DNA from: CAWJLE01 sp963843645
GTDB taxonomy: Bacteria > Chloroflexota > Anaerolineae > DAOTYC01
Reading direction: 5' to 3'
Assembly: GCA_963843645.1 (NCBI GenBank)
Contig: CAWJLE010000001.1
Location: 806,001-870,000, forward strand
DNA length: 64,000 nucleotides
Shown: one piece after another, positions 19,150-27,316 of the stretch
Position numbering within the stretch: the stretch's first letter is position 1
Layout of the letters: each line of letters begins with the position of its first letter
Notes under the pieces: generated by a model
What the model saw: only the letters and a program-made list of their open reading frames with translations
What the model was told of the DNA's origin: nothing
Databases searched by the model: none
Translations under genes and position numbers: made by a program

Positions 19150-20157
19150 ATGAGCGGGTGGGTTCCGCTGGTGAGCGTCTGCGTCCCCAGCTACAACTAC
19201 GAGGAGTTCCTGCCGCGCTGCCTGGACAGCGTCCTGTCGCAGTCGCTCCACGAGTTCGAATTGTTGGTCGTGGACGACGCCTCGACCGATGAGTCCGCCC
19301 GCGTGGCCGAGAGCTACGACGATCCACGGGTCCGGGTCGTCCGCCACACGCGCAACCTGGGTGCGGTGGCGACCTGGAATCACGCTTTGTCCCTCGCCCG
19401 AGGCGATTACGTCGGCTTCGTGTGCGCCGACGACTACGTTCTGCCCGACAAGCTGCGCGGGCAGGTCGAGGCCATCACCGCTCACCAGGAGGTGGCGCTG
19501 GTCCACGCCGACGGCGTGTGGGTGGGCCCGGACGGCGCGCCCGAAACCTCTTTTCGCTCCGTCTTTCCCCCGGAACTGCAAGCGTACCTGGGCAGCGACC
19601 ACCGCACTCACGCCCCATTGGAGCTGCCTCGCCTGGCGGCCGGCTACAACTACGTTCACCTGTCCAGCGCGCTGTTCCGCCGCCGGGCAGCCGCGGAACT
19701 CGGCGGCTTTGCCCCGGCGTTTCCCTACGCCGCGGACTGGGACCTGTGGCTCCGGCTGGCAGCACGCCACGGCATCGCCTACGTCGCACAACCGCTGACC
19801 GCCGTCCGCCGCCACGGCCGCAACCTGACGCTGAGCCTGCAGGCGTCGGGTCAGGCGTTCAGAGACTGGTACGGTGTGCTGGAGCGCGCCTTTCGGAATT
19901 GGCCCGAGGGCGCGGGACCATCCGGCCCGGTGCGCGCCGCGGCCCGGATGGTCGTCCGCCGGCACCTGGTGACTCGGGTGCACGAGAACTACCGCCGGGG
20001 CGATACGAAAGCGGTGCGTCGCGACCTGGAGCTGGCCTTTCGCCACGATCCGGGCCTGCGACTGGACGCATTGACGCTGGCCACGTATCTCAAGGCATGG
20101 CTCGGTGTGCCCCACCTGAAGCGCCGGCTCCGGTCCGTGAGGCCACGCCATGCCTGA
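19150..20157 (+). CDS. Family 2 glycosyltransferase
   Basis: 335-residue GT-A fold glycosyltransferase. The nucleotide-sugar binding start is VSVCVPSYNYEEFLPRCLDS, with VVDDASTDES and the metal-binding CADDYVLP. No membrane helix, so it is cytosolic or peripheral. ATG 19150 is chosen because GAGGGGAG precedes it; the frame is open upstream to 18955 but that part does not look coding. It overlaps the next glycosyltransferase by 8 bp. It probably acts on cell-surface polysaccharide or glycolipid, but the sugar cannot be read from the sequence. Confidence 0.88.
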   Translation: MSGWVPLVSVCVPSYNYEEFLPRCLDSVLSQSLHEFELLVVDDASTDESARVAESYDDPRVRVVRHTRNLGAVATWNHALSLARGDYVGFVCADDYVLPDKLRGQVEAITAHQEVALVHADGVWVGPDGAPETSFRSVFPPELQAYLGSDHRTHAPLELPRLAAGYNYVHLSSALFRRRAAAELGGFAPAFPYAADWDLWLRLAARHGIAYVAQPLTAVRRHGRNLTLSLQASGQAFRDWYGVLERAFRNWPEGAGPSGPVRAAARMVVRRHLVTRVHENYRRGDTKAVRRDLELAFRHDPGLRLDALTLATYLKAWLGVPHLKRRLRSVRPRHA

Positions 20158-21001
20158 CCGCTGTTGCCCGACTGTCTCCGTGATCCTGCGGACGCGTAAC
20201 GAGGCGCACACTCTGCCCGACACTGTCGCCGCGATCCGCACTCAGGTTTGGCCGGTGGGCGCCGCGCCAGAGCTGATCGTCGTCGATTCCGGGTCGACGG
20301 ACGGCACACTGCGAGTCGCCCGGCAGATGGGAGTCGATCGGTCGATCGATCTCGCGGGCGAACGTTTCTCGTTCGGCCGCGCGCTGAATCTCGGCGCGGC
20401 CCGGGCCGGAGGAGAGATTCTCGTCGCACTCAGCGCCCACGCGCGCCCGGTGCACGACCGTTGGCTGGAGGAACTGCTCCGTCCACTGGCCGACCCGCGC
20501 GTGGCCGGAGTCTACGGAGCACAATGGCCGTGGCCCAACGCCTGGCCGCCCGTCGTGCTCGACCTTCGACGGTGCTACGGCAGCACGCCCGTGGTGCACC
20601 GCGCGCCGAAAGATGCCTTCTTCTCGAACGCCAATGCCGCGCTGCGGCGCTCTCTGTGGCAGGAACTCCCGTTCGATGAGAGCCTGCCCGCGTGCGAGGA
20701 CCAGGATTGGGCCCGGCGAGCCATCGGTCGCGGTTGGATCATAATCTACGCACCGGAGGCGGCCGTGTACCACTCGCATAACGAGTGGCCTCTGCGATTG
20801 TGCCGCCGGCGCATGCGCGAGGAGCGAGGCTGGCGCCGCGTGACCGGCCGGCGAGCGCGACTCGGCGACTTTTGGTCGGACTGGTGGGAGCGAAGTCGCG
20901 CGGACGTGGCGGCGGTTCGTGCCGGCCATGGTCCGAGGCTCTGGTGGGTGCTATCGCCCCTGTACCGATTTTTATGGGCGGTCAGTCCGTGGTATCCTTA
21001 G
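20150..21001 (+). CDS. Family 2 glycosyltransferase, rhamnosyltransferase-like
   Basis: 283 residues, GT-A fold: VSVILRTRNEAHTLPDTVAA, VVDSGSTDGTLRVAR and the acceptor-side motif ACEDQDWARRAI, which fits the ED-x-W pattern of rhamnosyltransferase-like GT2 enzymes. It overlaps the preceding GT2 and leads into a GT4 gene after 46 bp, forming a three-gene glycosylation block inside the ccm region. The C-terminus (LYRFLWAVSPWYP) is hydrophobic and may touch the membrane. The sugar specificity is a guess from family likeness only. Confidence 0.85.
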   Translation: MPDRCCPTVSVILRTRNEAHTLPDTVAAIRTQVWPVGAAPELIVVDSGSTDGTLRVARQMGVDRSIDLAGERFSFGRALNLGAARAGGEILVALSAHARPVHDRWLEELLRPLADPRVAGVYGAQWPWPNAWPPVVLDLRRCYGSTPVVHRAPKDAFFSNANAALRRSLWQELPFDESLPACEDQDWARRAIGRGWIIIYAPEAAVYHSHNEWPLRLCRRRMREERGWRRVTGRRARLGDFWSDWWERSRADVAAVRAGHGPRLWWVLSPLYRFLWAVSPWYP

Positions 21002-21047
21002 GGGCAGGCGATGATGGTGGATCGTCGCTGTGGCTTGAGGAGTTGTT

Positions 21048-22340
21048 GTGAACATCTGTGTTGTCACCAGTCTCTACCCACCTCATCACCTGGGCGGGTA
21101 CGAGTTGGCTTGTGCTGAGATCGTGGGTCGCCTGGCGGACCGCGGCCACCAGGTTCGCGTGCTCACCAGCAGCTACCGGTCACCCGGACGGGAGGCCGCG
21201 CGCGCTCCGGACGAGGATCGGGTGACTCGAGGGCTGAGCTTCCTGCCCTGGCTTCAGGCGCAGGGCGAGCAGGTGCAGGTGCGCGCCCGGCGGGAATGGC
21301 GAGATCACTCCACCTGTCGCCGCGTGTGGCGCGACCAACGTCCCGACGTGGTCAGCGTCTGGGACCTGTGGGGCCTTCTGCCGGGACTGATCACGACGCT
21401 GGAGCGCCTGGGCGCGCCGTTGACGTACGCGGTGTCGTCGCCCTGGCCGCTCGACCTGATGGGGCTGCCGGATCGGTGGGCCGCCTTCTGGCGCGGCGAG
21501 GGCAGCCACGGATGGAAACGAATCGCCAAGAAGACGCTCTTCGCCCCGTGGCGCCGCGCCGTGGATCGCTGGACCCCGACGACGCAGGCGTTTCCAGATT
21601 TGCGGCAGAGCGTCTTCTTCAGCCGGGCGCTGAAACAGCAGCACGCCAACGGCGGCTACGACGTGGACGGTGCGCCGGTGGTGTACCACGGCATCGACCT
21701 CAGCCGTTTCCCCGTGCAGCGGTTCCCCTCTGAAGGCCCGGCGCGCCGCTTGCTCTTCGCCGGACGACTGACACCCGAAAAGGGCGTGCACACTGTATTG
21801 GAAGCGCTCGCCTTGCTGCGGCAGGACGAAGCGGGACGCGATCTCACGTTGGACGTCGTGGGGCCGGACGCCGATCCGGCGTACGCTCGGGCATTGCGTC
21901 AGCGGGCGGCGGCCGACGACTTGCGCCCGGCGGTGCGGTTTCATCCGCAGGTGCCCCGAAGCGAAATGCCCGCGCTCTACCGCGAACACGACGCGCTCCT
22001 GTTCCCCTCGGAGTGGGAGGAGCCGTTCGCACTGACGCTGCTGGAAGCGATGGCGTCGGGTATTCCGGTCGTCGGTACGATGACCGGCGGCAGCAAGGAG
22101 ATCCTGGAAGACGGCGTGACCGGCCTGGTGTTCGACAAAGGCGACGCGGTCGGCCTGGCGCGCCAGGTGCGACGCATGATCGGTGACGCCGGGCTGCGGC
22201 AGGCGGTTGCCCGCGCGGCGCGCGACCGCATCGAGCGAGATTTCCGGATCCAGAAGACCGTCGACCAGATCGAAGGATTTTTGGAGAGATACGTACAGCG
22301 GGGACAGACTTCCGAAGTTTTGAAAACTTCGGAAGTGTGA
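21048..22340 (+). CDS. Family 4 glycosyltransferase (GT-B fold)
   Basis: 430 residues. N-terminal domain starts NICVVTSLYPPHHLGGYE; the C-terminal GT1/GT4 Rossmann domain has LLFAGRLTPEKGVHTVLEAL and the EX7E-type region EWEEPFALTLLEAMASG. It starts at GTG 21048 after GAGGAG. The last ten residues, TSEVLKTSEV, are encoded by copy 2 of the dispersed hairpin, and the stop follows directly, so the repeat seems to have replaced or extended the natural C-terminus. It belongs to the three-glycosyltransferase block. Confidence 0.88.
   Translation: MNICVVTSLYPPHHLGGYELACAEIVGRLADRGHQVRVLTSSYRSPGREAARAPDEDRVTRGLSFLPWLQAQGEQVQVRARREWRDHSTCRRVWRDQRPDVVSVWDLWGLLPGLITTLERLGAPLTYAVSSPWPLDLMGLPDRWAAFWRGEGSHGWKRIAKKTLFAPWRRAVDRWTPTTQAFPDLRQSVFFSRALKQQHANGGYDVDGAPVVYHGIDLSRFPVQRFPSEGPARRLLFAGRLTPEKGVHTVLEALALLRQDEAGRDLTLDVVGPDADPAYARALRQRAAADDLRPAVRFHPQVPRSEMPALYREHDALLFPSEWEEPFALTLLEAMASGIPVVGTMTGGSKEILEDGVTGLVFDKGDAVGLARQVRRMIGDAGLRQAVARAARDRIERDFRIQKTVDQIEGFLERYVQRGQTSEVLKTSEV
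22308..22336 (+). repeat. Dispersed hairpin, copy 2 (inside a coding end)
   Basis: Inverted repeat ACTTCCGAAGTTTT-G-AAAACTTCGGAAGT, a perfect 14-bp stem around one base (in practice a small loop), ending two bases before the stop codon of the GT4 gene. It is the only copy that is translated. A decayed further half (GCTTCGGACATC) follows at about 22344. Confidence 0.9.
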
Positions 22341-22360
22341 AATGCTTCGGACATCTAGAA

Positions 22361-23077
22361 ATGCAGGGAGGTGTAGTGAACGCTGAATCGAAGGATATCT
22401 GGCCTCGCGGGCTGACGATAGTCACGGCGGCGGCGATGGGGGTGGCCCTGTACATGGCCTTCATTTTCGCGCCGACCGAGCAGACCATGGGCGAGGTTCA
22501 GCGCATTTTCTACTTCCACGTCGCCTCAGCCTGGGCCGGTATGGCGGCGTTCCTGGTGGTCTTCATTGCCGGCATCGGGTATCTGCGCAGCCACGAGCTG
22601 AAATGGGACATGCTGGCGCTGAGTTCGGCCGAGATCGGGGTGGTGTTCATCACGATGGCGCTGGTGACCGGCTCGCTATGGGCCCGGCCCACCTGGAACA
22701 CCTGGTGGACCTGGGATCCGCGCCTGACGACGGCGGCCATCCTGTGGGTGATCTACGTCGTCTACCTGATGCTGCGTGGGGCCGTCGAAGAGCCGGTGCA
22801 ACGCGCGCGCCTGGCGTCCGTGTTCGGCATCATCGGCTTCATCGACGTGCCGATCGTCTTCATGGCCGTTCGCTGGTGGCGCACGATCCACCCCGTGATC
22901 TTTCGCAGCCAGGGTTTCGACCTGTCCAGCCGGATGCTGGTCGCGTTCATGATCTGCCTCGCGACCTTCACTCTGCTCTACGCCACGCTGCTGTGGCAGC
23001 GGTATCGCCTGGAAGTGACGCGGGCCGAAGCAGCCGCGCTCAGACAGCAATTGGATGAATTGGAGATGATTCAATGA
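22361..23077 (+). CDS. ccmC: Heme transporter/handling protein CcmC
   Basis: About 239-residue membrane protein with six helices that places heme on CcmE. The tryptophan motif is WNTWWTWDPRLTTAA, with conserved His residues in FYFHVASAW and RTIHPVIF. The start is uncertain: ATG 22361 and GTG 22376 are both in frame, and GGGAGG lies between them, close to the GTG. The next gene (CcmD-like) overlaps by 4 bp. It is separated from ccmE-ccmB by ppa and three glycosyltransferases, though on the same strand. Confidence 0.93.
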   Translation: MQGGVVNAESKDIWPRGLTIVTAAAMGVALYMAFIFAPTEQTMGEVQRIFYFHVASAWAGMAAFLVVFIAGIGYLRSHELKWDMLALSSAEIGVVFITMALVTGSLWARPTWNTWWTWDPRLTTAAILWVIYVVYLMLRGAVEEPVQRARLASVFGIIGFIDVPIVFMAVRWWRTIHPVIFRSQGFDLSSRMLVAFMICLATFTLLYATLLWQRYRLEVTRAEAAALRQQLDELEMIQ

Positions 23078-23232
23078 GCTATCTTCTCGCCGCGTACGCG
23101 GTATTCTGGATTGCGACATTCGCGCTGGTATTCAGCGTTTTCGCCCGGCAGAAGGCTGTCGAGCGGGACGTGGCAACCCTGCGTGCTCTCCTCAACGAGA
23201 GGGAAACAGAAGATCGACTGAAGCCGCAATGA
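23074..23232 (+). CDS. ccmD: CcmD-like small membrane protein
   Basis: 52 residues. Its ATG lies in the ccmC stop overlap (ATGA), so it is translationally coupled. One N-terminal membrane helix (YLLAAYAVFWIATFALVFSVF) is followed by a Glu/Arg-rich helix (VERDVATLRALLNERE), the layout of CcmD, which keeps CcmC and CcmE together and helps release holo-CcmE from CcmAB. Identification rests on position, size and architecture because CcmD proteins diverge quickly. Confidence 0.82.
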   Translation: MSYLLAAYAVFWIATFALVFSVFARQKAVERDVATLRALLNERETEDRLKPQ

Positions 23233-23260
23233 GGCCGCATTTGAAGCAAGGAGTACGCAC

Positions 23261-23977
23261 ATGAGCCCTGACAACCTGAACATTCCTATCGCTTTTTTGG
23301 CCGGCTTGCTGAGCTTCCTCTCGCCGTGCGTCATGCCCCTGGTGCCCGCCTATTTGGGCTACCTCAGCGGGCGGGCGGTGGGCGATTCTGCCGCGGAGGG
23401 GCACCGGCTGGATACGTTCTGGCACGCCCTGGCCTTCGTGCTGGGCTTCAGCCTGGTGTTCATCGCTCTGGGCGGCCTCGTGGGACTCGTGGGCAACCTG
23501 CTGGTGGACTCCAAGATCATCTTGCAGAAAGTCGGCGGGGTCATCATCGTGCTGTTCGGCATACACACGCTCGGAATCGTCCAAATCCCATTCCTGTACC
23601 AGGAGCGCCGGCTCGAGATGCGCAAGAAGTCCGACCTGGGCTACCTGTCGTCGGCCGTGATGGGGGTGTTCTTCTCCGCCGGATGGGTGCCCTGCGTCGG
23701 CCCCATCCTGGCCGGCATTCTGGGCCTCGCGTACAGCACGCAGACCACCGGCCAGGCCGTGGTGCTGCTGTCGTTCTACTCCCTGGGGCTGGGCATTCCG
23801 TTCTTGCTGGCCGGACTGGCGTTTGGCGCCATCTCCGGCTGGTTGCGGCGGGCGAACCAGTACTTGAAGGTCGTCTCCGTCGTCAGCGGGGTGCTGCTGG
23901 TGGTCCTGGGTGTCCTCATGATCACCGATAAATTGACTTATTTTGCACGCTTCGGCAGCTTCGTCGGCAGCCTGTAG
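23261..23977 (+). CDS. ccdA: Thiol-disulfide transmembrane transporter CcdA
   Basis: 238 residues, six membrane helices. It carries electrons from cytoplasmic thioredoxin across the membrane to reduce apocytochrome thiols. Both redox Cys are seen: FLSPCVMPLVPAY near residue 25 and AGWVPCVGPILAGIL near residue 145, the DsbD/CcdA pattern. SD AAGGAG precedes the ATG. The ResA-like thioredoxin follows after 16 bp and would be its direct partner. Intact. Confidence 0.95.
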   Translation: MSPDNLNIPIAFLAGLLSFLSPCVMPLVPAYLGYLSGRAVGDSAAEGHRLDTFWHALAFVLGFSLVFIALGGLVGLVGNLLVDSKIILQKVGGVIIVLFGIHTLGIVQIPFLYQERRLEMRKKSDLGYLSSAVMGVFFSAGWVPCVGPILAGILGLAYSTQTTGQAVVLLSFYSLGLGIPFLLAGLAFGAISGWLRRANQYLKVVSVVSGVLLVVLGVLMITDKLTYFARFGSFVGSL

Positions 23978-23993
23978 AGAGAGGAACAACCAA

Positions 23994-24518
23994 ATGCTCG
24001 CAACCCGGTCTCTCCGGTGGATTCTTTGGATAGGCATCAGCCTGATCTTGGGTGTGGCGCTCGTGGCGTGCGGCGGACAGGCCGGTCAGAGCCAGAACGC
24101 GGGCGAAGGCGTGGCCCCCGACTTCAGCCTCAACGACCTGAACGGACAGCAGGTGACTCTCAGCCAGTTCCGGGGCAAGCCGGTGATGCTCAACTTCTGG
24201 GCTTCGTGGTGTGGCCCCTGCCGGGTGGAGCTGCCCGAAATCCAGGCCTTGCACCAGGCGCACGACAAAGGTGACGTCGTCATTCTGGGCGTGGACTTCG
24301 GCGAGCAGGCCGACACGGTCCGCTCGTTCGCGCAGGAAAACGGCCTGACCTATCGCATACTGACGGACGAGAATTCAACGATCAGCCGGCTGTACCACGT
24401 GCCGGGGCTGCCCACGACCGTGTTCGTGAACAAGCAAGGACAAATCGTGGAGACCCATCTCGGCCCGATATCGCGGAGCGCCGCCGAGCAGGGCCTCGCC
24501 AAAGCAGCTCAATCGTAG
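23994..24518 (+). CDS. resA: ResA/TlpA-like thioredoxin lipoprotein
   Basis: 174-residue extracytoplasmic thioredoxin that keeps apocytochrome Cys residues reduced. The N-terminus is a lipoprotein signal with lipobox LVACGG (Cys near residue 26). The catalytic site is WASWCGPCR, and the cis-Pro loop is GLPTTVF. Size fits ResA/CcmG. It follows ccdA in a likely operon and, with it, supplies the reductant side of the maturation system. ATG 23994 is preferred over the longer open frame because it starts the signal peptide. Confidence 0.92.
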   Translation: MLATRSLRWILWIGISLILGVALVACGGQAGQSQNAGEGVAPDFSLNDLNGQQVTLSQFRGKPVMLNFWASWCGPCRVELPEIQALHQAHDKGDVVILGVDFGEQADTVRSFAQENGLTYRILTDENSTISRLYHVPGLPTTVFVNKQGQIVETHLGPISRSAAEQGLAKAAQS

Positions 24519-24520
24519 TG

Positions 24521-25114
24521 ATGAGCAATCCAGCAACCGGCCGCACGCGCGACCTCGTGTTGGCGCTGGACCGCGGCATCCTCTGGTTGAGCCGGCATTG
24601 GTGCGCGTGCGCCAACGCATTCGCCGGCCTCTACATGGGCCTGCCCCTGGTGGCTCCGATCCTGCTGGCGCTTCACCTGACGGCGCCGGCCGCCTGGATC
24701 TATTGGCTCTATCAGTATTTCTGCCACCAGCTCCCCGAACGATCGTTCTTCATCTTTGGCCAGCAAATGGCCTACTGCGAACGGGACACCGCGATTTACA
24801 CCGGCGCGTTCGTGCTGGGCCTGATCTTCGCCGTGACGCGACATCGATGGCGGGCGCTGCCCTGGTGGGGCTTTGCCCTGCTGGTGCTGCCAATTACCAT
24901 AGACGGATCGCTGCAACTGGTGACGACCTACGAGAGCACCTGGGTGCTTCGCGTCGTGACCGGCACTCTAGCGACATTGGGCGCCGTATGGTTCCTATAC
25001 CCACGCTTCGACGTGGCCATGGACCGGGTCGGCCGGGCCGCGGAGATGCAGATCCGCCGCGCAGCCTTGAGAGACCAGGCTATCGCATCTCTGGACAGGC
25101 GGTCAGTGGATTAG
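24521..25114 (+). CDS. DUF2085 family membrane protein
   Basis: 197 residues with four or five membrane helices. Diagnostic region: YFCHQLPERSFFIFGQQMAY then CERDTAIYTGAF, with paired Cys/His residues typical of DUF2085. Family function is not established. It begins three bases after the resA-like stop, so it is probably co-expressed with the cytochrome maturation genes. The Cys and His residues in the conserved loop could bind metal or heme, but that is only a suggestion. It converges on the ALDC-like gene with 3 bp between stops, and I see no terminator hairpin there. Confidence 0.85.
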   Translation: MSNPATGRTRDLVLALDRGILWLSRHWCACANAFAGLYMGLPLVAPILLALHLTAPAAWIYWLYQYFCHQLPERSFFIFGQQMAYCERDTAIYTGAFVLGLIFAVTRHRWRALPWWGFALLVLPITIDGSLQLVTTYESTWVLRVVTGTLATLGAVWFLYPRFDVAMDRVGRAAEMQIRRAALRDQAIASLDRRSVD

Positions 25115-25117
25115 GAA

Positions 25118-25969
25118 TCACTCGCCGGCCAGCGGGCGGACCGGACCCCGCCTGACGATCATCTCTTCCAGCGGCCAGATCGTGGCGGTGATGCTGACGG
25201 CTTGCGCCGAACCGATGTGCCCGCCTTGCATCACGCCCGTCTCGTAGCCATGGAGGTGCAGCGGGTGACCAGGCGTCGAGATGACGCGTGTCAGCGCCGG
25301 ATCGGCCGCGTACAGCCCGTCGACGGTCCACGTGTGGGTCACGTAGTCGCCGAATCGAAAGACGTCATCGCCCACGTAGCCGCCGCTCAGGTCGAGTCCG
25401 GTAAGCGGCAGGTTGTAGGAGACGCTGGTCTTGACCGGGCCGAACTCGCCTCTCAGCTGAACCCCGGCCATGTCGATTTTCTGGTCCTGTAGCTTTTTCT
25501 CCAGCCAACCAGAAACGTCCGGCACGTCCTGCGCAGTCCAGGTGAGCGCCGTGCGTGGATCACCGACAGCAAGGCCGACGAACGGGAAGCTGACCATCGG
25601 TGGAACATGGCCGGAGAGGTCGAAGACGTCGCCCTGGGATGGGCTGCCCGGATCGGCCCACCACATTCTGAGCTTGCCCGCCACGCCGTCCGGAATGAGC
25701 TCGCCGGTTCGGCCGACCTGGTTAGTGGTGCCCGCGCCCACTACCGGCCAGTCAGCGGGGAAGTCGGACAGGCTGGCCTGCACTTCACTGATCGTCACGG
25801 TGTGCAAGAGGTCTCCCTCCAGCAGCCGCTCGACGGTGTTGAAGACGAGCAGAGTAGACTGGGGCTCGCCATCCGCCGGCTCTTGTCCCCGGACGACCGG
25901 AGCCCCAGATGCGAGAATGAGCAAGGCGACGGACAGCGAGACAATGAACGCGAGCTTCGTGTGTTTCAT
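25118..25969 (-). CDS. Secreted protein with alpha-acetolactate decarboxylase-like metal site
   Basis: 283 residues with a clear signal peptide (LAFIVSLSVALLILASGAPV). The C-terminal motif is HLHG, ten residues, then GGH (PLHLHGYETGVMQGGH), the same His spacing as the zinc site of acetolactate decarboxylases, and the N-terminal stretch LLVFNTVERLLEGDL matches the start of that fold. It may therefore be a secreted ALDC-like enzyme; catalytic identity is not proven, and the middle part is divergent. ATG 25969 is chosen because AAGGAG precedes it and the signal peptide starts there. It stands alone on the minus strand between two plus-strand units. Confidence 0.55.
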   Translation of the reverse strand: MKHTKLAFIVSLSVALLILASGAPVVRGQEPADGEPQSTLLVFNTVERLLEGDLLHTVTISEVQASLSDFPADWPVVGAGTTNQVGRTGELIPDGVAGKLRMWWADPGSPSQGDVFDLSGHVPPMVSFPFVGLAVGDPRTALTWTAQDVPDVSGWLEKKLQDQKIDMAGVQLRGEFGPVKTSVSYNLPLTGLDLSGGYVGDDVFRFGDYVTHTWTVDGLYAADPALTRVISTPGHPLHLHGYETGVMQGGHIGSAQAVSITATIWPLEEMIVRRGPVRPLAGE

Positions 25970-26073
25970 CTTGCCGCTCCTTATCGAACAGTGATCGGTA
26001 TACTCTGTGGAATATCCTTGATTATACGCCAGGTCTGGTTGGAGAACCAATCGCACCGAGAGGATGGCCAGCG

Positions 26074-27216
26074 ATGAATCATCGACAGCGCATCATGTCC
26101 GCATTACGAGGGCAGTTGCCCGATCGATTGCCCTGGGCCCCACGGATCGACCTGTGGTACGAAGCTCACGCGAAGATGGGCGACTTGCCGGATCGCTACA
26201 GAAATGTCTCGATGTACGACATCCTGCGCGACATGGGCGTCGCCCTCTACAACAATCGTCAGGAGATCTATTCGACCCGCCTGCACGGCGTCGAGATCGT
26301 GCGCCAGAGCCATGGCTACGAGACGTGCACCGAATACCGCACCCCGGCGGGCACGATCAGCTCGGTCCTTCGATCCACGCCCGAATTGGAGCGAATGGGC
26401 ATCCGGCCCTACGAAAGCGAACACCCGATCAAGGGGTTGGCTGACTATCCCGTCATGGAGTACATCATTGAGCACACGGAGCTGATTCCGGAACACGACC
26501 GGATCGACGCGCTGATTCGGGAATTCGGAGCGGACGGCGTCGTTCTCGCCAGCATGGGCTTCTCCGCACCACACAAGCTGCTGCGCGAGCTGATGGGGTA
26601 CGAGCTAGGCTTCTACGAGATCGCGGACCATCCCCTGGAGTTCGAGCGTTTGCTGGCCGCGCTGGAGGCGCAGGGGCGCGAAATCCTGAAGATCGCCGCC
26701 GACTGTCCCGCCGAGGTGATTATGATCGACGAGAACTTCACCGATGCGATCCCTGGTCCCCCTCTGTTCAGGAAGTACTTCCTGCCCTACCTCACGTTCT
26801 GCACTGAGTACCTCCATCGCCGGGGCAAGGTGACCTGCTCGCACGTCGACGGCAACATGCAGGGCATTCTGAGCCTCTTCCTGGAAACCGGCATCGACGT
26901 GGCGGAAGCGGTCACCCCAGCGCCGATGACCAATTACACACTTGCCGATGCTCGCCGGGCGTGGGGCGACCGCGTCACTATCTGGGGCGGCGTGCCCACG
27001 ACGCTGCTGTGCCCGGAAATCACCGGGGAGGAAGAATTCGAGGATTTCATGCAGCGGTTGTTCGAGGACATCCAACCGGGCAACCGGTTCGTCCTGGGAT
27101 TGGGCGACAACCTCCCGACGGACGGCAGCCTGGAGAGGGTCGCCCTCATCACCGAGATGGTCGACCAATACGGCCAGCTTGGCCCCACAGGTGGCTGTCT
27201 AACTGACCGCAGTTGA
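26074..27216 (+). CDS. Uroporphyrinogen decarboxylase family (methyltransferase-like) protein
   Basis: 380 residues, a TIM barrel of the URO-D superfamily, which includes HemE and the cobalamin/CoM methyltransferases MtaA and CmuA. Typical features: MNHRQRIMSALRGQLPDRLP at the N-terminus, IMIDENFTDAIPGPPLF and the metal/substrate loop VTCSHVDGNMQGIL. It lacks clear HemE signatures, so a methyltransferase or other URO-D-like activity is more likely than heme synthesis. No corrinoid protein is near. It precedes the transketolase pair by 100 bp, with a strong promoter between. Confidence 0.8.
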   Translation: MNHRQRIMSALRGQLPDRLPWAPRIDLWYEAHAKMGDLPDRYRNVSMYDILRDMGVALYNNRQEIYSTRLHGVEIVRQSHGYETCTEYRTPAGTISSVLRSTPELERMGIRPYESEHPIKGLADYPVMEYIIEHTELIPEHDRIDALIREFGADGVVLASMGFSAPHKLLRELMGYELGFYEIADHPLEFERLLAALEAQGREILKIAADCPAEVIMIDENFTDAIPGPPLFRKYFLPYLTFCTEYLHRRGKVTCSHVDGNMQGILSLFLETGIDVAEAVTPAPMTNYTLADARRAWGDRVTIWGGVPTTLLCPEITGEEEFEDFMQRLFEDIQPGNRFVLGLGDNLPTDGSLERVALITEMVDQYGQLGPTGGCLTDRS

Positions 27217-27241
27217 CAAACCTGTCAATTCAGACTATATA
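27213..27241 (+). promoter_or_regulatory. Strong promoter with overlapping palindrome, for the transketolase pair
   Basis: TTGACA (27213-27218), 17-base spacer, TATATA (27236-27241). The -35 forms a perfect dyad with TGTCAA four bases later (TTGACA-AACC-TGTCAA, 27213-27228), which could be an operator that blocks polymerase. The URO-D stop codon touches the -35. Confidence 0.75.
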
Positions 27242-27316
27242 GAGATCGTTCGTCCACAACAAACTCTGAATGATGGAAACGGAATAGCTACACCTATCGC
27301 AAAGGAGCAGTAAATC

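Noticed and set aside
26074..27216. HemE (heme biosynthesis) for the URO-D family gene
   Set aside because: It lacks the HemE N-terminal signature and has no heme-synthesis neighbours; MtaA/CmuA-like relatives fit better.
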